Assembly (NCBI GenBank): GCA_022494885.1
Contig: JAGVSM010004240.1
Span: 110,127 to 174,126 of the forward strand
DNA: 64,000 nucleotides
Direction: 5' to 3'
From: Micrasema longulum
Lineage: Eukaryota > Arthropoda > Insecta > Trichoptera > Brachycentridae
Positions 1-10,434 of this stretch are shown in pieces. A model generated the notes under the pieces. The model did no database searches, was not told where the DNA came from, and was given only the letters and a program-made list of their open reading frames with translations. Numbering within the stretch: position 1 is the stretch's first letter; every line of letters starts with the position of its first letter. The position numbers were made by a program, and so were the translations under genes.

Positions 1-324
1 AGATTGCTGGATGGGTAGGATAGGTGGACATTCATCCACCGGTGGTCCATCAAGGTGCATTATACTTAATTAAATAAATGAAATAATGTCTTTCAAAAGG
101 TTAATTACATCTAAAAAGAAGCACTTTTGAAGTCAAAAACACGATTTCACAAATAACCAAGTATAATAATAAATAAATATGATGGATGTGGTTGTTGACA
201 ATAAAAATTATCAAGAGAGAAAAAAATAAATTTCTGATGTTGGTTGCCATGGATATGGAAAAGCTACCTATGGCCATAGAGACGAGGAGAATAAAAAAAC
301 ATTGGAAATTGGAAAATAACAGGA

Positions 325-745
325 TTTTATTTATTTGACTTTTTGTTCATAATGTTATGTGTACATTAGTGGGCTTATAGCCAAATGGCAATTTCTTTCA
401 ACCAACCAATTAAATAAAAGTTTTATTTTTATAATTCAAGTTACAGAACATATTCAATAGAAAAAAAATATTAAAATGTTAAAGATATATAAAAATAGAA
501 ATAAACGTATTTGTTTATAAATTACCTTAAATCAAAACTATTACTCAATTGGAAAGAGGATAAAGGAAAGGAGGAGAGATTAAGGAAGAGAAAGGAGATG
601 TTTCTTAAGACGTGATTTAAACAGAGATGATGTAGTAACATCTTTGATGGTGGATGGGAGATGATTCCACAGGATGGGTAAAATAGGTGGTCTGTCATCA
701 ACTGGCAGTCCATCCAGCCACAAACCACTCAATCTCACTAACTAC
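325..745 (-). mobile_element. LINE-B 3' fragment (non-LTR retrotransposon)
   Basis: Antisense 3' end of a Jockey/CR1-like LINE. The T-rich start near 325 is the reverse complement of its A-rich tail, and the hairpin with arms ATTGCC/GGCAAT lies at about 385. The stretch 530-690 encodes the degenerate reverse-transcriptase C-terminus; the same sequence recurs on the + strand at 51357-51690 and in part at 17799-17893. Positions 1-52 look like a second, diverged scrap of the same coding region. Inactive: no RT core or endonuclease remains. Confidence 0.7.
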
Positions 746-1296
746 TCTCGTACTCAACCATATTGATGTGCCATATATTTGTTTTTTAATTGTTATTAGT
801 TTATTATTGTTGTTGTATTTCTGATCCTATTCATGATGATACACTCTTGTGTCTGTGTCAATTAATTGCTCGTTCCAACTCAACACAGGACTTTAAGTCT
901 CATAGATTTGGGACTTATGTCTCAAATAATGTGAAATAAACTGTCAAATAAGAGTTAAAATTGAAGTTTTATGTCGAATAATGGAAAGTGTTCTATCTTT
1001 TGTGATATAAATATCAACGTTTTTCACAATGAATGCCTGGACCTCCTATTCCCTCGTCCCAAACGTTCTCCGTCTCTGTTGTAACGCGTATCAATAAAAT
1101 AAATAATTAATACGCGCTTGAATTTTGAGCCATCCGGTATGATTAGATTATTCCTTACCTAAGTACTTGTGATGCTTACAAGGTAATATAGTCACTATGC
1201 AAAGCAAACTGAAAGACCAAATCTGTTCTCAGCAATGTAGTGAATTATAAATAAGGACGAAATTTCGGGGTCTTACGAAAATTCAGGGATGCCAAA
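746..1296. other. No recognisable gene
   Basis: AT-rich stretch with no long ORF, no tRNA-like box and no match to the other repeats of this window that I could see. The end (about 1255-1296) leads into the LINE-G fragment. Confidence 0.4.
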
Positions 1297-1889
1297 AACG
1301 CTTTTCCTAGCGGATCAAAATCCTGACAGACATAATGACGGGCAACAAATTTACGACGCTAGGCAAAGACAAAAAACAATACTTCTGCTCCCAAAGAAAA
1401 AAACAAATAACGGACAAATACACTAAATGGGGTCTAAAATTTCAACCGTCCATGCGCTCAGTAGCTGCAAGACTTGTTGTAACCTAACTTCTATTTTTAT
1501 AAATTTGCTTTTTATTTCGTTTTTTAAAATATCACTGAAACTCTAAACTTCATTGTCAAATAAAATGTTTGAAAATAAAAATGTAAATAGGGGCTGGATA
1601 TCTTACTGCCAATGCGCTCTGTAGCTGCAAGACGTGCTGTTATCTAGCTCCTTTATATCATAATTGTAATATATCATAATTGGAGACGAGGAATTAGAAT
1701 CCCAACCGTCCAGGCGCTCTGTAGCTATAAGACGTGCTGGGATATTTATTTATCGCCCTTGAGGTGATTTTCACAAAAATGGCGTTATATAAATTATCCA
1801 AACAATATTATTATTATTATGACTACAATTTTAACACTATAATTTTTTGGCCCCTAAGCTATACAACTTTTTAAGTATGGACATATTTA
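1297..1889 (+). mobile_element. LINE-G fragment split by a tandem-repeat element
   Basis: Bases 1297-1425 and 1838-1889 match two consecutive pieces of the LINE-G reverse-transcriptase C-terminus at 55305-55460 (motif HNDGQQIYD followed by FLAPKLDNFL in the better copy). The 410-bp piece between them is the MS element described separately. The left edge ends in ACACTA and the right edge repeats it, so the MS element appears to have inserted with a short target duplication. The fragment is frameshifted and dead. Confidence 0.6.
1426..1837 (+). repeat. MS element: tandem units with an L2-like LINE 3' tail
   Basis: Holds three diverged units sharing a core read in reverse as GTCTTGCAGCTACAGAGCGC (near 1465, 1612 and 1720). 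It ends in the GCGCCC-like/AAATGGCG block (1757-1795) that also ends the L2-like LINE at about 9003-9050, followed by an ATT repeat. Two more copies lie inverted at 38340-38780 and 54118-54575. Because it shares a LINE 3' tail but has no ORF, it looks like a non-autonomous passenger of that LINE (inference). Confidence 0.6.
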
Positions 1890-1980
1890 TTTATTTACTA
1901 TATATATACGGCCTAAGATAATTACAACAGTTACATGAAGAAACATAAATGCAAGAAACTGAACAAAAAGAACATAAAAC
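1885..1980 (-). mobile_element. LINE-D 3' terminus
   Basis: Reverse complement of the last ~95 bp of LINE-D (compare 20700-20798: TTCTTCATGTAACTGTTGT then a TATATA block and AATAAATA tail). Only the 3' end is present, a very short 5'-truncated insertion. Confidence 0.65.
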
Positions 1981-2261
1981 TATTTAGTCTCCGTTTTTTA
2001 CAGGTTCTTTCGTTTTGGCAACCCTGTTTTGACTTACTGAGGCCCTAAATAATAAATATCTTCCTAAAATGAATCCTACCCTTCGCGAGCCTACCAGGGC
2101 TGGAAGACGGTAGGTACAGCTTTGCAAATTTTCAGAATTCCAGTGAGCATGTCGTGGATGAAAAAATAACCAGTTAAATGCAAAGACGATCTGCGTACAC
2201 AACCTTTAGGAGCGAAGGTGGTCTGACTTTGCTTTATGCAATTTATTATTTTCTCCCTGGA

Positions 2262-2995
2262 TTATATTTTTATATTTTATATTTTATAAACATAAACGGC
2301 AAATCTGCCTTTTACAAACATTTATAATATTAACATATTTGACTTAATTTTTTTATTTTTTTTAAACATGAATTTCCTTATAACTAAGATTTATAAAAAA
2401 ATTAAACCAAAAATTATATAAGATTTATATTTAAAAAATTAACCTTAATATTATACAGCATATTCAGTAAAAAGTTTAAATAATAAAACATTCTACAGTA
2501 AAACAACAAGAAAATCATAAGTACAGTTTCACACAGCTAGGCAAAGTGAACAAAAAACTGTATATATATATATATGAACAATATTTTGAATTTGTCAAAA
2601 TTCTTGTAGACACTGACTGGATCCAACTCCCCGGGGAGCTTTTAACATTAACATTTTACAACAGAGATGAAGAACATTTTAGAGAATCTCTGTTGTAAAA
2701 TGTTAAAGTATATATATATTATGAAATGCATGAATAAATAAATATAATTACCTTTCACCATCTTTGAAAAAGTTCAAAAGGTTTGTTCTATAGGAACAAT
2801 ACCCTACACTAAATATATCAGATACGCGGGAATAACTATTGCCGAGTTCGTGAAGTCTGTTTTACAAGTATACACTGTCCGTGAATTGTCGCTACAAAAC
2901 GGTGGCACCGGTCTAGTCATTCTTCCAGGCACCCTGAAGTTGATGAGAGATAATTAGTAATGGCACTAGAGCCGTAATTTTTGCACAGCTATATT
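2262..2995 (-). mobile_element. LINE-E 3' fragment, interrupted by an F element
   Basis: Antisense LINE-E. The 3' UTR (2262-2576) and the C-terminal RT coding part (2707-2960) match 39275-39590 and 40322-40580. The 130-bp F element at 2577-2706 sits in the TA microsatellite between them; in the paralogue the same TA site holds an RTE-A copy instead. Frameshifted and 5'-truncated; no catalytic RT motif is left. Confidence 0.7.
2577..2706 (+). repeat. F element, minimal 130-bp copy
   Basis: Starts AACAATATTTTGAATTTGTC, carries the AACTCCCCGGGGAGCT palindrome (about 2625-2640), and then a near-perfect hairpin with arms AACATTTTACAACAGAGAT/ATCTCTGTTGTAAAATGTT around 2650-2706. Both flanks are TA repeats, so the target duplication cannot be measured. 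It shows the two structural modules of the family without any internal sequence. Confidence 0.75.
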
Positions 2996-3020
2996 TACCA
3001 TAGGCGTGCCGCTATATTTA

Positions 3021-3131
3021 TTTAATATTTATTTATTTGACGGACTTATGCAGTCCATTCTAACGATGGTTAATACAATTTCTTATAATAAATACAGGCA
3101 CCAATAAAATAAAATACAACTAAATAATAAC
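3021..3131 (-). mobile_element. LINE 3' terminus with hairpin
   Basis: T-rich start (reverse of an A-rich tail) and a stem-loop GGACT-TATGC-AGTCC near 3043-3057, the arrangement seen at many other LINE 3' ends in this window. Family not matched to the lettered ones. Confidence 0.45.
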
Positions 3132-3609
3132 TTATTACAACAGAGATGAAGAACATTTAAGAAAGGGTAATATAGAAGTCTAGGCATCTACAGGGCTTAT
3201 GACCTGTCAATGGCTGGTTAAAATGGCCACTTTACACACTGTGTAACATTCACTGTTCTGACCATATTAGAACATCTATATTCCTTCAATTATTTTAAGT
3301 GAAGTTATTCAGGTGAAATAATTCAATTAGATGAATCTCACCCGCATAAATAAAGGTTTCAGCTCTTTAACTTCACAAACATCAACAGATGAAAGAATAA
3401 AAGGAATATGGATGTTCTTATATGGGCAGAATGGTGAATGTTACACAGTGTGTAAAGTGGCCACTTAAACCAGCCAAAACGTCTTTACATCCATATTCCC
3501 TTATTTAAGGTATTCTCCATCCCTGTTGTAATTTGTTAATCTTAATGACTCCCGAGGGGGTGAAATCCAGTCTTTTGTCTACGAACATTTAAACAAACTC
3601 AAATTTTGT
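3132..3609 (-). repeat. F element, inverted-dimer copy
   Basis: Begins with the ACAACAGAGATGAAGAACATT module, runs through GGCCACTTTACACACTGTG, then returns in inverse order (ACACAGTGTGTAAAGTGGCC near 3450) and ends with the hairpin module (ACTCCCGAGGGGGT) and AAACTCAAATTTTGT. The two halves form a long imperfect palindrome. Flanks are AATAATAA-rich on both sides. Confidence 0.7.
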
Positions 3610-3779
3610 AATAATAATAATATTTATTTATTTATTATTTATGCTTTATTAAGTTAGTTCATAACATCTTAAGAACAGATATAAACTTTTAATAACATTA
3701 CAATTTTAAGACTAAGACTCAAATTGCTATTAAGAGGAACGAGCTTTAGAATTATTTTATATAATTTTTAATTTTTATT

Positions 3780-3885
3780 TTTTATTAAAGAAGGTAAAAA
3801 CATGTACAGAAAAATATAAAGTATGAATCGCAATGATGATTTCCAACCTCCATCGGGGAGAGGAACCATAAGAAGAAGAAGAAGT
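3780..3885 (+). mobile_element. RTE-type LINE 3' end
   Basis: CCAACCTCCATCGGGGAGAG followed by GAACCATAAGAAGAAGAAGAAG is the kind of 3' terminus with a short microsatellite used by RTE elements. It directly abuts an F fragment that begins inside its GAAGTTAAAGAGCTG motif, so the RTE appears to have landed in, or recombined with, that F copy. Confidence 0.5.
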
Positions 3886-4090
3886 GAAGTTAAAGAGCTG
3901 TGCACAATGTGTAAAGTGGCTACTTAAACAAGCCAATGACAGGTCATAAGACCTGTTAATGCCTAGACTTCTATATTACCTTCTCTTAAATGTTCTTCAT
4001 CTCTGTTGTAATATGTTAATATAAACAGCTCCCCAGGGAGTTGAATTCAGTCCTTGTCGACAAAAATTTGGACAAACTCAAAATATTGTT
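3886..4090 (-). repeat. F element, partial
   Basis: Contains AATGACAGGTCATAAG, the CATCTCTGTTGTAATATGTTAA module near 4000-4020, the AGCTCCCCAGGGAGTT hairpin near 4029-4044 and the end CAAAATATTGTT. A segment between GAAGTTAAAGAGCTG and the ACAATGTGTAAAGTGG block is deleted relative to other copies. Confidence 0.7.
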
Positions 4091-4163
4091 GACAACTAAA
4101 TAAAATAAATAGTTTTTTTAATAATTTTAAACTGATTTTGTTTCTCTTTCTACTCGGTATTTT

Positions 4164-4435
4164 GACTGACTGGATTTTCTTCCTAGGGAGTTATGCATAT
4201 TTAAATATATTTCAACAGTAAGGGAAAACTTTGTTGAGAAGGGAATATGGACAGAGTGTGAATTGGCCACTTCAACCAGCCAATGACAGGTCATAAGTCC
4301 TGTAAATTCCTAGAATTTCATATTCCCTTCTCAATAATGTTTTACCTCTCTTTTGCAATAAATTTACATATGAATAACTCCCTAGGGAGGAAATCCAGCC
4401 AGTCTACTAGCATTTGGACACACTCAAACATTGTT
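4164..4435. repeat. F element, short foldback copy (subfamily 2)
   Basis: Symmetric: GACTGGATTTTCTTCCTAGG on the left and its inverse CCTAGGGAGGAAATCCAGCC on the right, enclosing inverted AACAG.AAGGGAAAAC / GTTTTACCTCTC arms and a short centre. The outer right end reads CTCAAACATTGTT. This copy could fold almost end to end. Confidence 0.7.
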
Positions 4436-4472
4436 ACATTATTTTAATTAGTTAAAATTAGATATTAAAATA

Positions 4473-5560
4473 AAAGGTGTGCGTTCAGAAAATATCAGTT
4501 TTTAAATTTCGCGGGTTTTGGAGAGTCCGATTGTCAAATTTAGCAGCCTCTTAGGTAAGACGTGTCGTTATGAGCTGGGCGATTTTCGTTTGTTTAAAAA
4601 ATGGATCAAAGAATCTGTATTAATTTTTTTTATTTTATTTATTTTTCAAAAATATTTACAAAATATTCTTAAATTAAAGTCCCGCTGAGTTGCATATGAT
4701 TACATGCAACTCGTCAGCAGGTTCTTATAAATTACATCGATTATTTACACTTAACCTACATTAACAATAATTTTACTTGAAAAACAATTACAGATTACAT
4801 TATGAAAAATTAAAAACTATCACTAATACAAATTTTTTTTTTCTAATAACCATAATTTGAGCAAACGTCGAACTCCTGTATTTAACTCAGTATTTTTAAT
4901 ATTGTTTGGTAACATATTAAATATTTTAGGTATACTGTATTGCAGTGTCCTTTTGCCATATTTATTGCAGTATCTAGGAACAGCTAGCCCTTCCATACTA
5001 GTAAACCTGGTGTTGTAATCATGTACCAACTTGAGTTTATACTACGCGTTTAAAATGAAATAAAGTATGTGAAATGTTAACAAAGGGTGAGTCAGTCTGC
5101 GTAAAACAAGAGTTTACTAGTGGTATAAGCGTTTCCAAAATGGCCGTGAAGATGTTGAAGATGACGAACGGCCCGGACGCCCCAGCACATCAACAACCGA
5201 TAAAAACGTGGAAAAAGTTAATGAAATGGTTATGAACGATCGCCGAATCACAATTAGAGAAGTCGCTGATGATGTTGGCATATCGATTGGCTCAAGCCAT
5301 GAATTTTTTTAAAATGTTTTGGGTATGGAACGCGTGGCAGCAAAATTTGTTCCAAACTTGTTGAATTTCGAACTAAAACAGCGGGGAACGGAAGTTGCTC
5401 AGGTGTCACTAAATGAAGTCTACGACGATGCAGAATTACTGAAACGTGTTATAACATGTGACGGAACATGGGTTGATGGATATGACGTGGTAACTCGACG
5501 GTCAACGAGCACGCCGAACACGTTAGCGGCTGCCACAGATAAAGCAAACAAATAATATGA
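4473..5560 (+). pseudogene. Mariner M1 transposase, broken and split by a LINE
   Basis: A Tc1/mariner transposase remnant, which would cut and paste its own element at TA sites. Bases 4473-4620 carry a mariner-type terminal repeat (AAGGTGTGCGTTCAGAAAAT after a TA) and a start reading MDQRICI. A LINE fragment (4621-5035) then interrupts it. Coding resumes at about 5080 with the helix-turn-helix and linker region (YKRFQNGREDVEDDERPGRP, then NDRRITIREVADDVG) and at 5319-5490 with VLGMERVAAKFVPNLLNF and ITCDGTWVDGYDV, which matches the region around the first catalytic aspartate of DD34D mariners. Frameshifts and stops occur, and the second half with the other two catalytic aspartates is gone. 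Confidence 0.75.
4621..5035 (-). mobile_element. LINE 3' fragment nested in mariner M1
   Basis: Antisense 5'-truncated LINE. The minus-strand ORF 4823-5029 ends a Jockey/CR1-like RT protein (YNTRF, CNKYGKRTLQYSIPKIFNMLP). Its 3' UTR has a perfect 9-bp stem-loop, GAGTTGCAT (4687-4695) with ATGCAACTC (4704-4712), before the A-rich tail. It separates the mariner start codon from the rest of the transposase, so it inserted after the mariner. Confidence 0.7.
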
Positions 5561-5828
5561 ATGAAAATTTCAGCATACTTCAGGGGCATGTATACGAGTA
5601 CCAACATAATTAAATGCAATATTTGAGTTTGTGCAAATGAGGGAGAGGATACATGTGCGTGTGGGAATGAATGAGGGAGAGGGTGCGTGTGTGTGGGTGC
5701 GTAAGTATGAAAAAAATATTTGCTTAAAACTTGTAAATTGTATTAAAAATGGTACAATAAAGAGCTTAGTAAAAAGTTAGAGACCTTTTTGTTAAAATTC
5801 AAATGACGAAATGATATAAATTTTTTTT
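5561..5828. other. Non-coding, with a GT/GA-rich minisatellite
   Basis: About 5635-5705 repeats GAATGAGGGAGAGG-like and TGCGTGTGTG-like blocks. Nothing else is recognised. Confidence 0.4.
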
Positions 5829-6257
5829 TAAATTTTTTTTTTAGTATGTTAAATTTCAAAACCATATTCTGAAAAAAAAGCATTTTATTTTTTAAATTTA
5901 ACTGATACACATCGAATGAATAATGTGCGACGAGTCCTATACAATACGAGGACGGTAGGTAACCACAAAATGCAGTAAATACGGAATAATGACAACAATA
6001 AAATAAGGTTTGACAATACGCGAGCGTTGATTCAAAACGAACACACAAATGCATATTATATGCACCTACATAATATATCAATAAGAATAACATATAAGTT
6101 TGATAGAAATGATTCGGATTATAAAAATCAGGTGTCACAAACAGTTGGCCCGCAGTACGGGGATACATAATTATATTAAAAGATCTTCTCACTATAAAAC
6201 TTATATATGTTCAGGGATAGAGAGCAACGGAGAGGAGGATGCGGACAAAGACAATTT
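5829..6257 (-). repeat. Inverted-repeat partner R, copy 1 (unknown dispersed repeat)
   Basis: About 430 bp nearly identical to 16956-17383 in opposite orientation. Both copies keep an open frame on the equivalent strand (here within 5743-6192, minus) with the shared peptide MYPRTAGQLFVTPDF and FESTLAYCQTLFYCCHY. The copies differ by an in-frame 6-bp indel (LPSSYCIGL against LPYCIGL). I do not recognise the peptide. It is Cys/Tyr/Phe rich and could be a chance ORF in a transposon. Confidence 0.6.
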
Positions 6258-6724
6258 ATTTTTGACAGGATTATGGATGGTTCTAGTTTCCATAATAACA
6301 ATTCATCAATAAAACAATATAATTGAGACACGCCGATGGTAAATATTTATAGTGCCATAACCCAGGGTGAAAATACGTGTGCATGAAGAAAAGTCAGACC
6401 GCAATCCTCTTCAGATAAAACATTATTAGGTATACTCAGAACGGCGTAAGTATAGCCTGTGAGCTCGCCAATACATGACAGATGACATTAACATAACCAT
6501 AGAAAAACATAGCAGTTGAGCTCTCAGAAGTAAAGCAAAGTGAATGCAGCAATGCTTGAACTACATGTCAATAATATTCTAATAATAAATAATATTATTT
6601 GGCCATTTAAAGCACACCTTGGTTTAATTACTAAAAGTATTTTATCGGTTAGGTAGGTGTATTTAAAAAAAATGTTGCGTACCTGAAAAAAGCACAAATA
6701 ATTATGTTTTTGTAAATGATGTCA
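6258..6724. other. No recognisable gene
   Basis: AT-rich, no long ORF. The part 6350-6420 shows weak resemblance to 26590-26670, so it may be decayed repeat. Confidence 0.35.
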
Positions 6725-7045
6725 GTAGCGACACTCAGAGAGTGGCTTTGTGACGTTTTGACATTTTTTATAAGAAATTCATGGCGTAGCCGAAATACTG
6801 TTATAAAAACGAGGATGTTTTTGTTGATTGACGTTAGCAGGCGCTACCCAGGGGCGACTTTGTGACGTGAGAAATTATTTAAAAAAAAAGAGATTTATGG
6901 CGTAGCCGAAATATTGTAATTAAAACGAGGATGTTTTTGTTGATTGACGTTAGCAGGCGCTACCCAGGGGCGACTTCATGACGTGATGAAATTATTAATT
7001 TAAATATTTTTTTTCATTTTACATAGCGTAGCCGAGATAAGAAAT
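6725..7045 (+). repeat. Minisatellite, about 120-bp units, three copies
   Basis: The block ATGGCGTAGCCGAAATA starts at 6781 and 6897 and returns as ATAGCGTAGCCGAGATA at 7023 (steps of 116 and 126 bp). Between them GACGTTAGCAGGCGCTACCC and GGGGCGACTT recur. The units are more GC-rich than the surroundings. Confidence 0.75.
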
Positions 7046-7494
7046 TGCGTGGTGTTTCGAAATTTAACCGTGTAGGTAGCCGCCTAGTTACAATATTATT
7101 TTTGTATTTGTATAACTCCTGTTTTATAATGTTTATGTATTTATCGCTATAAGAATTAAACTAAAGATAGTTTTTACTTTTAATCGCTATCCGTTTTTAA
7201 ATTATGTTTGTAACACTCAATAATATTTATTTTTCAAGTATTCAATGTTATTTTTGCATTTTAATTAATATTGTTAATATAAAGCGTATTTTTATTTATT
7301 CGAATTTACTAGACTGTTTTATTACAAAAAATAAAAATGCATATTTCTCTATGTATTTTTCTGTTATAAACAATCTATTAAAATAATACACATCAAATTT
7401 CCATTGTCTGTTGATTTGATTTGCAATCTTCTTTTTTTTTCGATGGTTAAAACTCTAGGAAATTCAAAGACAATAAAATTTTTACTGTCATATG

Positions 7495-8095
7495 TTGACG
7501 AGCTCACACGCTATACATAGCCCCTTAGAACGTTTGCATCATAATGCATTTACGTTACCAAATAAACAGGTTTAGTTTTCCCAAATGGTGTAACTTTCCG
7601 TTGATACGTAGGATTCTGGGTACTTGTTTATGTTTGAATTCCAAAATGTAAAATAATTCATTTTCAAATATAGAATTCTGTTTGCAAATGTCAAATTCTG
7701 CTCTTCTCACCAACAGGGCTGCATTTTTTAGGAACGTGATTTTGAAAAATGTGTTGAATGTCGGTTAATATTATTTTGGTATTATCGAAAATCCAGTAAA
7801 AAGAAATAAATAGGTAGAAATTATAAGGAAATAATCAGATTGGGATCCACAAAAAACGAAAGCTGTTATGTAAACATTCAAAACCAAAAAAAAATAGAGA
7901 CAAAAAATTAACATCCTTCAATTTTTTTTGTACTTGCATTCTCGGCGAATACATCCTTGACCGATAAAAAAAATATTTACGCTCCTGATCTTTCTTCTAC
8001 GTAATAAATTGAAGATATTAAGAGTTATGAATATGATCGTTGCAAAGATCTACATTTCGCTGAAAACCGCACGTAAATCGATCCTGTCCAAACAT

Positions 8096-8132
<37 letters not shown>

Positions 8133-8135
8133 CTG
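7495..8135 (+). repeat. Repeat H, copy 1 (Helitron-like? unresolved)
   Basis: Shares with 25863-26430, the inverse of 29239-30178 and 48690-48985: GGTACTTGTTTATG.TTGAATTCC, TCTTCTCACCAACAG, AATCAGATTGGGATCC, and near the end AAAACCGCACGTAAATCG followed by a TA microsatellite (8101-8130). No ORF. The conserved sub-terminal block and TA-rich end are features of some non-autonomous Helitron-like elements, but no diagnostic CTRR end was found. Confidence 0.55.
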
Positions 8136-8194
8136 ATGTTAAAAGGCATATTTATTTATTTATGTATACTTTTAAATTGTTTGTATTCTTTTTT

Positions 8195-9080
8195 GAGGTA
8201 AACTTCAGCCAGACGACAGAATTTGATCAAGGATACGGCTCTACCTAATGTAGGGAGTACCGCTTTACCCACCGTTAAACTACTGGGAGTTTTACTCAAT
8301 TCTGACCTATCTCTTGACGCTCAAATTAGTAGAACGATAAGTTCATGCTTCTACCAGCTGAGACAAATTAAATGCATACGCAAAAATTTGCCGGTTGATG
8401 CCGCCCGTCAATTAATAAATGCGTTTGTAGTGTCTAGAGTCGATTATTGTAATGGTATCTATGCAGGTCTACCAATGAACAAAATGACTCGCTTACAATC
8501 TGTATTGAATGCCGCAGCGAGACTTATTTTCGGAATCTCTAAGTTCAGTCATATAACTCCACTACTTCGGGAACTACACTGGCTACGTTTTCCACAGAGG
8601 GTCGAATACAAACTCTGTTGGCTTATGTATAAGTCACTACGCAACTCGGCTCCGGAATATCTAAGGGAACTATGCATTCCAGATGAACTAGCTGACAGGC
8701 GTCTCACGCTTGGATCAGCTACGTCTACGGCGAGAGGAAAAGTTATTATACCTCTACGCAAACAGCGCACTAAATTTAGTGAACGCGCATTTGCGGTCGC
8801 AGGCCTATGGCATGGAATGCTCTCCCAGCAGAGGTGCGAGGCTGTGAAAGTGAAGTGATGTTTCGGAAAAACTTAAAACCCACTTGTTCTCTAAATCATT
8901 TGAATAAATCCGTAGCACGTGACAACAAAATAAATTATTTTAATTAAATTACAAATTTAAAAGCTTCAATTAAATTAACTTAACAATAGAATCACCATGT
9001 AAAGCGCCCTTGAGGTATTTTATTACGAAAATGGCGCTGTATAAATTATCCATAATAAATAAATAAAATAAATAAACATT
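8195..9080 (+). mobile_element. L2/CR1-like LINE, 3' half of reverse transcriptase
   Basis: ORF 8223-8858 gives about 200 residues of the region after the RT catalytic core: LLGVLLNSDLSLDAQIS, VVSRVDYCNGIYAGLP, LQSVLNAAARLIFG, and LRELHWLRFPQRVEYKLCWL, the string typical of L2/Crack/Daphne-type LINEs. A frameshift near 8810 separates it from the natural C-terminus WNALPAEVR and FSKSFE. The 3' UTR ends in GCGCCCTTGAGG (9003) and AAAATGGCGCTGTATAAATT before an AAATA tail. The catalytic YADD box and endonuclease are missing through 5' truncation. Only the frameshift disables the rest, so this insertion is fairly young. Confidence 0.85.
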
Positions 9081-9269
9081 TTACAGAATGTGAAACTATA
9101 AAAAAATTTCAAGTTGTAACTCGTTTTTTGACCAAATAAACGTTGTTTTTTGTATAAGTGAAACCGATAAGAAGACCCACGATCTAGATTGAGGCAAAAT
9201 ACAATAATAAAATATTATTTGACTATGTTAACGTTTTCCCAATTAACAAACAGTGTCAGTATAAGATAA

Positions 9270-9570
9270 TGACAGATCATTTCCTCGATTGCAGTTTTAA
9301 ATCCAAAGTAACCCACCAGATCGTGACCCGACAAGTATCGGCACAGCAGCTGACGGTGCCGCGACAGAAGAACTACTGTGGAGATAGAACAATGGGGAGT
9401 GTAGTACCAAAACTGTTTAATTTAATACCTTTTGAAAATCGTTAGGAAAAAAACATAAATACACAAAAAAATAGTCAAAAACTTATTAAAACCAGCAAGT
9501 GAAACTTAAGTGTGAACATAAATATATTTTATTATTCATGTATTATTAAACTATGTACTTAAAAAATATT
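9270..9570 (+). mobile_element. LINE C-terminal fragment
   Basis: Reads CSFKSKVTHQIVTRQVS, then VPRQKNYCGDRTMGSVVPKL and FNLIP, the final motif of Jockey/CR1-like ORF2 proteins (compare VPRLFNDLP at 33570). A short 3' UTR follows. Dead 5'-truncated copy. Confidence 0.6.
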
Positions 9571-9576
9571 GTAATG

Positions 9577-10280
9577 TAACCCGCAGACAAGCCTCGGCTT
9601 TGTGGGAACAACTTAACTGGAGATGCAGGTATACCGATCTCAATTATATGTCTTCCTGCAAAAAACACCACTTGCTTACTTTAGAAGATCGCCGTCTACT
9701 ATTGGACATTGGGGTGCTTCATGACGTACTCAGTGGACGCCTTGATAGTCCGGCTCTTTTGTCAGAGTTATCATTAAATGTCCCCAGCTACCGCACCCGT
9801 CACACGTCGAGCTCTCTATTTCATGTGCCAGCAGTTCGTACGAACTATGCCCAGAACTCTCCACTTATACGTTTTGCTAGTGAATATAATTTGAACTTTC
9901 CCCTTATTGATCCATTTGATTGTAAAAAAAATAGCATTTAAAATGCGCGTCTTAAAACATACTTTTTTGTCTTATACTTAGTTTCAATAATAAAGTTTTA
10001 TTTTATTTTATTAAATTTTATCTCTATTTCTTAATATTTTATATATATTTATATTTTCGATACCTGACACCCTCTTTCCAATATAACACCCACACACCCA
10101 CACACCCACCTTCTCACTCACTTACACTCACACAAACACACTAGTATGTATTGTACGTGTATTTAATGTATTTCTGTGGATATCTGTCATTGGTTTTATT
10201 CTCTGTATATGTTATTTGTTATATTTGTATTACATGTATTACTGTTGATATCCCCAATAAATAAAATAAAATAAAAATAC
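9577..10280 (+). mobile_element. LINE 3' fragment with RT C-terminus
   Basis: ORF 9600-9941 (113 residues) is the tail of a Jockey/CR1-like ORF2: LTLEDRRLLLDIGVLHDVLSG, VPSYRTRHTSSSLFHVPAVR, NYAQNSPLIRFASEYN. The UTR includes a CACACCC-rich run (10080-10140) and ends in AATAAAATAAAATAAA. Only the last part of the protein remains. Confidence 0.8.
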
Positions 10281-10434
10281 AATTATGTACCTATGTTATT
10301 TTATTTGTTAAAAAAAAATAAAACTGGAAAAAAAAAAAAAACGCTTCAGAGTACGTGGAGGAAGTACATTCACTGCCTATGTCAGATAATCCATATTTTC
10401 AAAATTCCTGATGATGTCTTAAAATAAGGGCACA

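Noticed and set aside
2577..2706. F as a piggyBac MITE because some copies end in TTAA
   Set aside because: The TTAA is not constant (60101 copy ends AAAA), no CCC-type end follows, and measured target duplications are 10-11 bp.
8101..8130. TA run as an origin or promoter TATA box
   Set aside because: Simple TA microsatellites recur at element borders (2571, 39580, 56143) and carry no further promoter signal.
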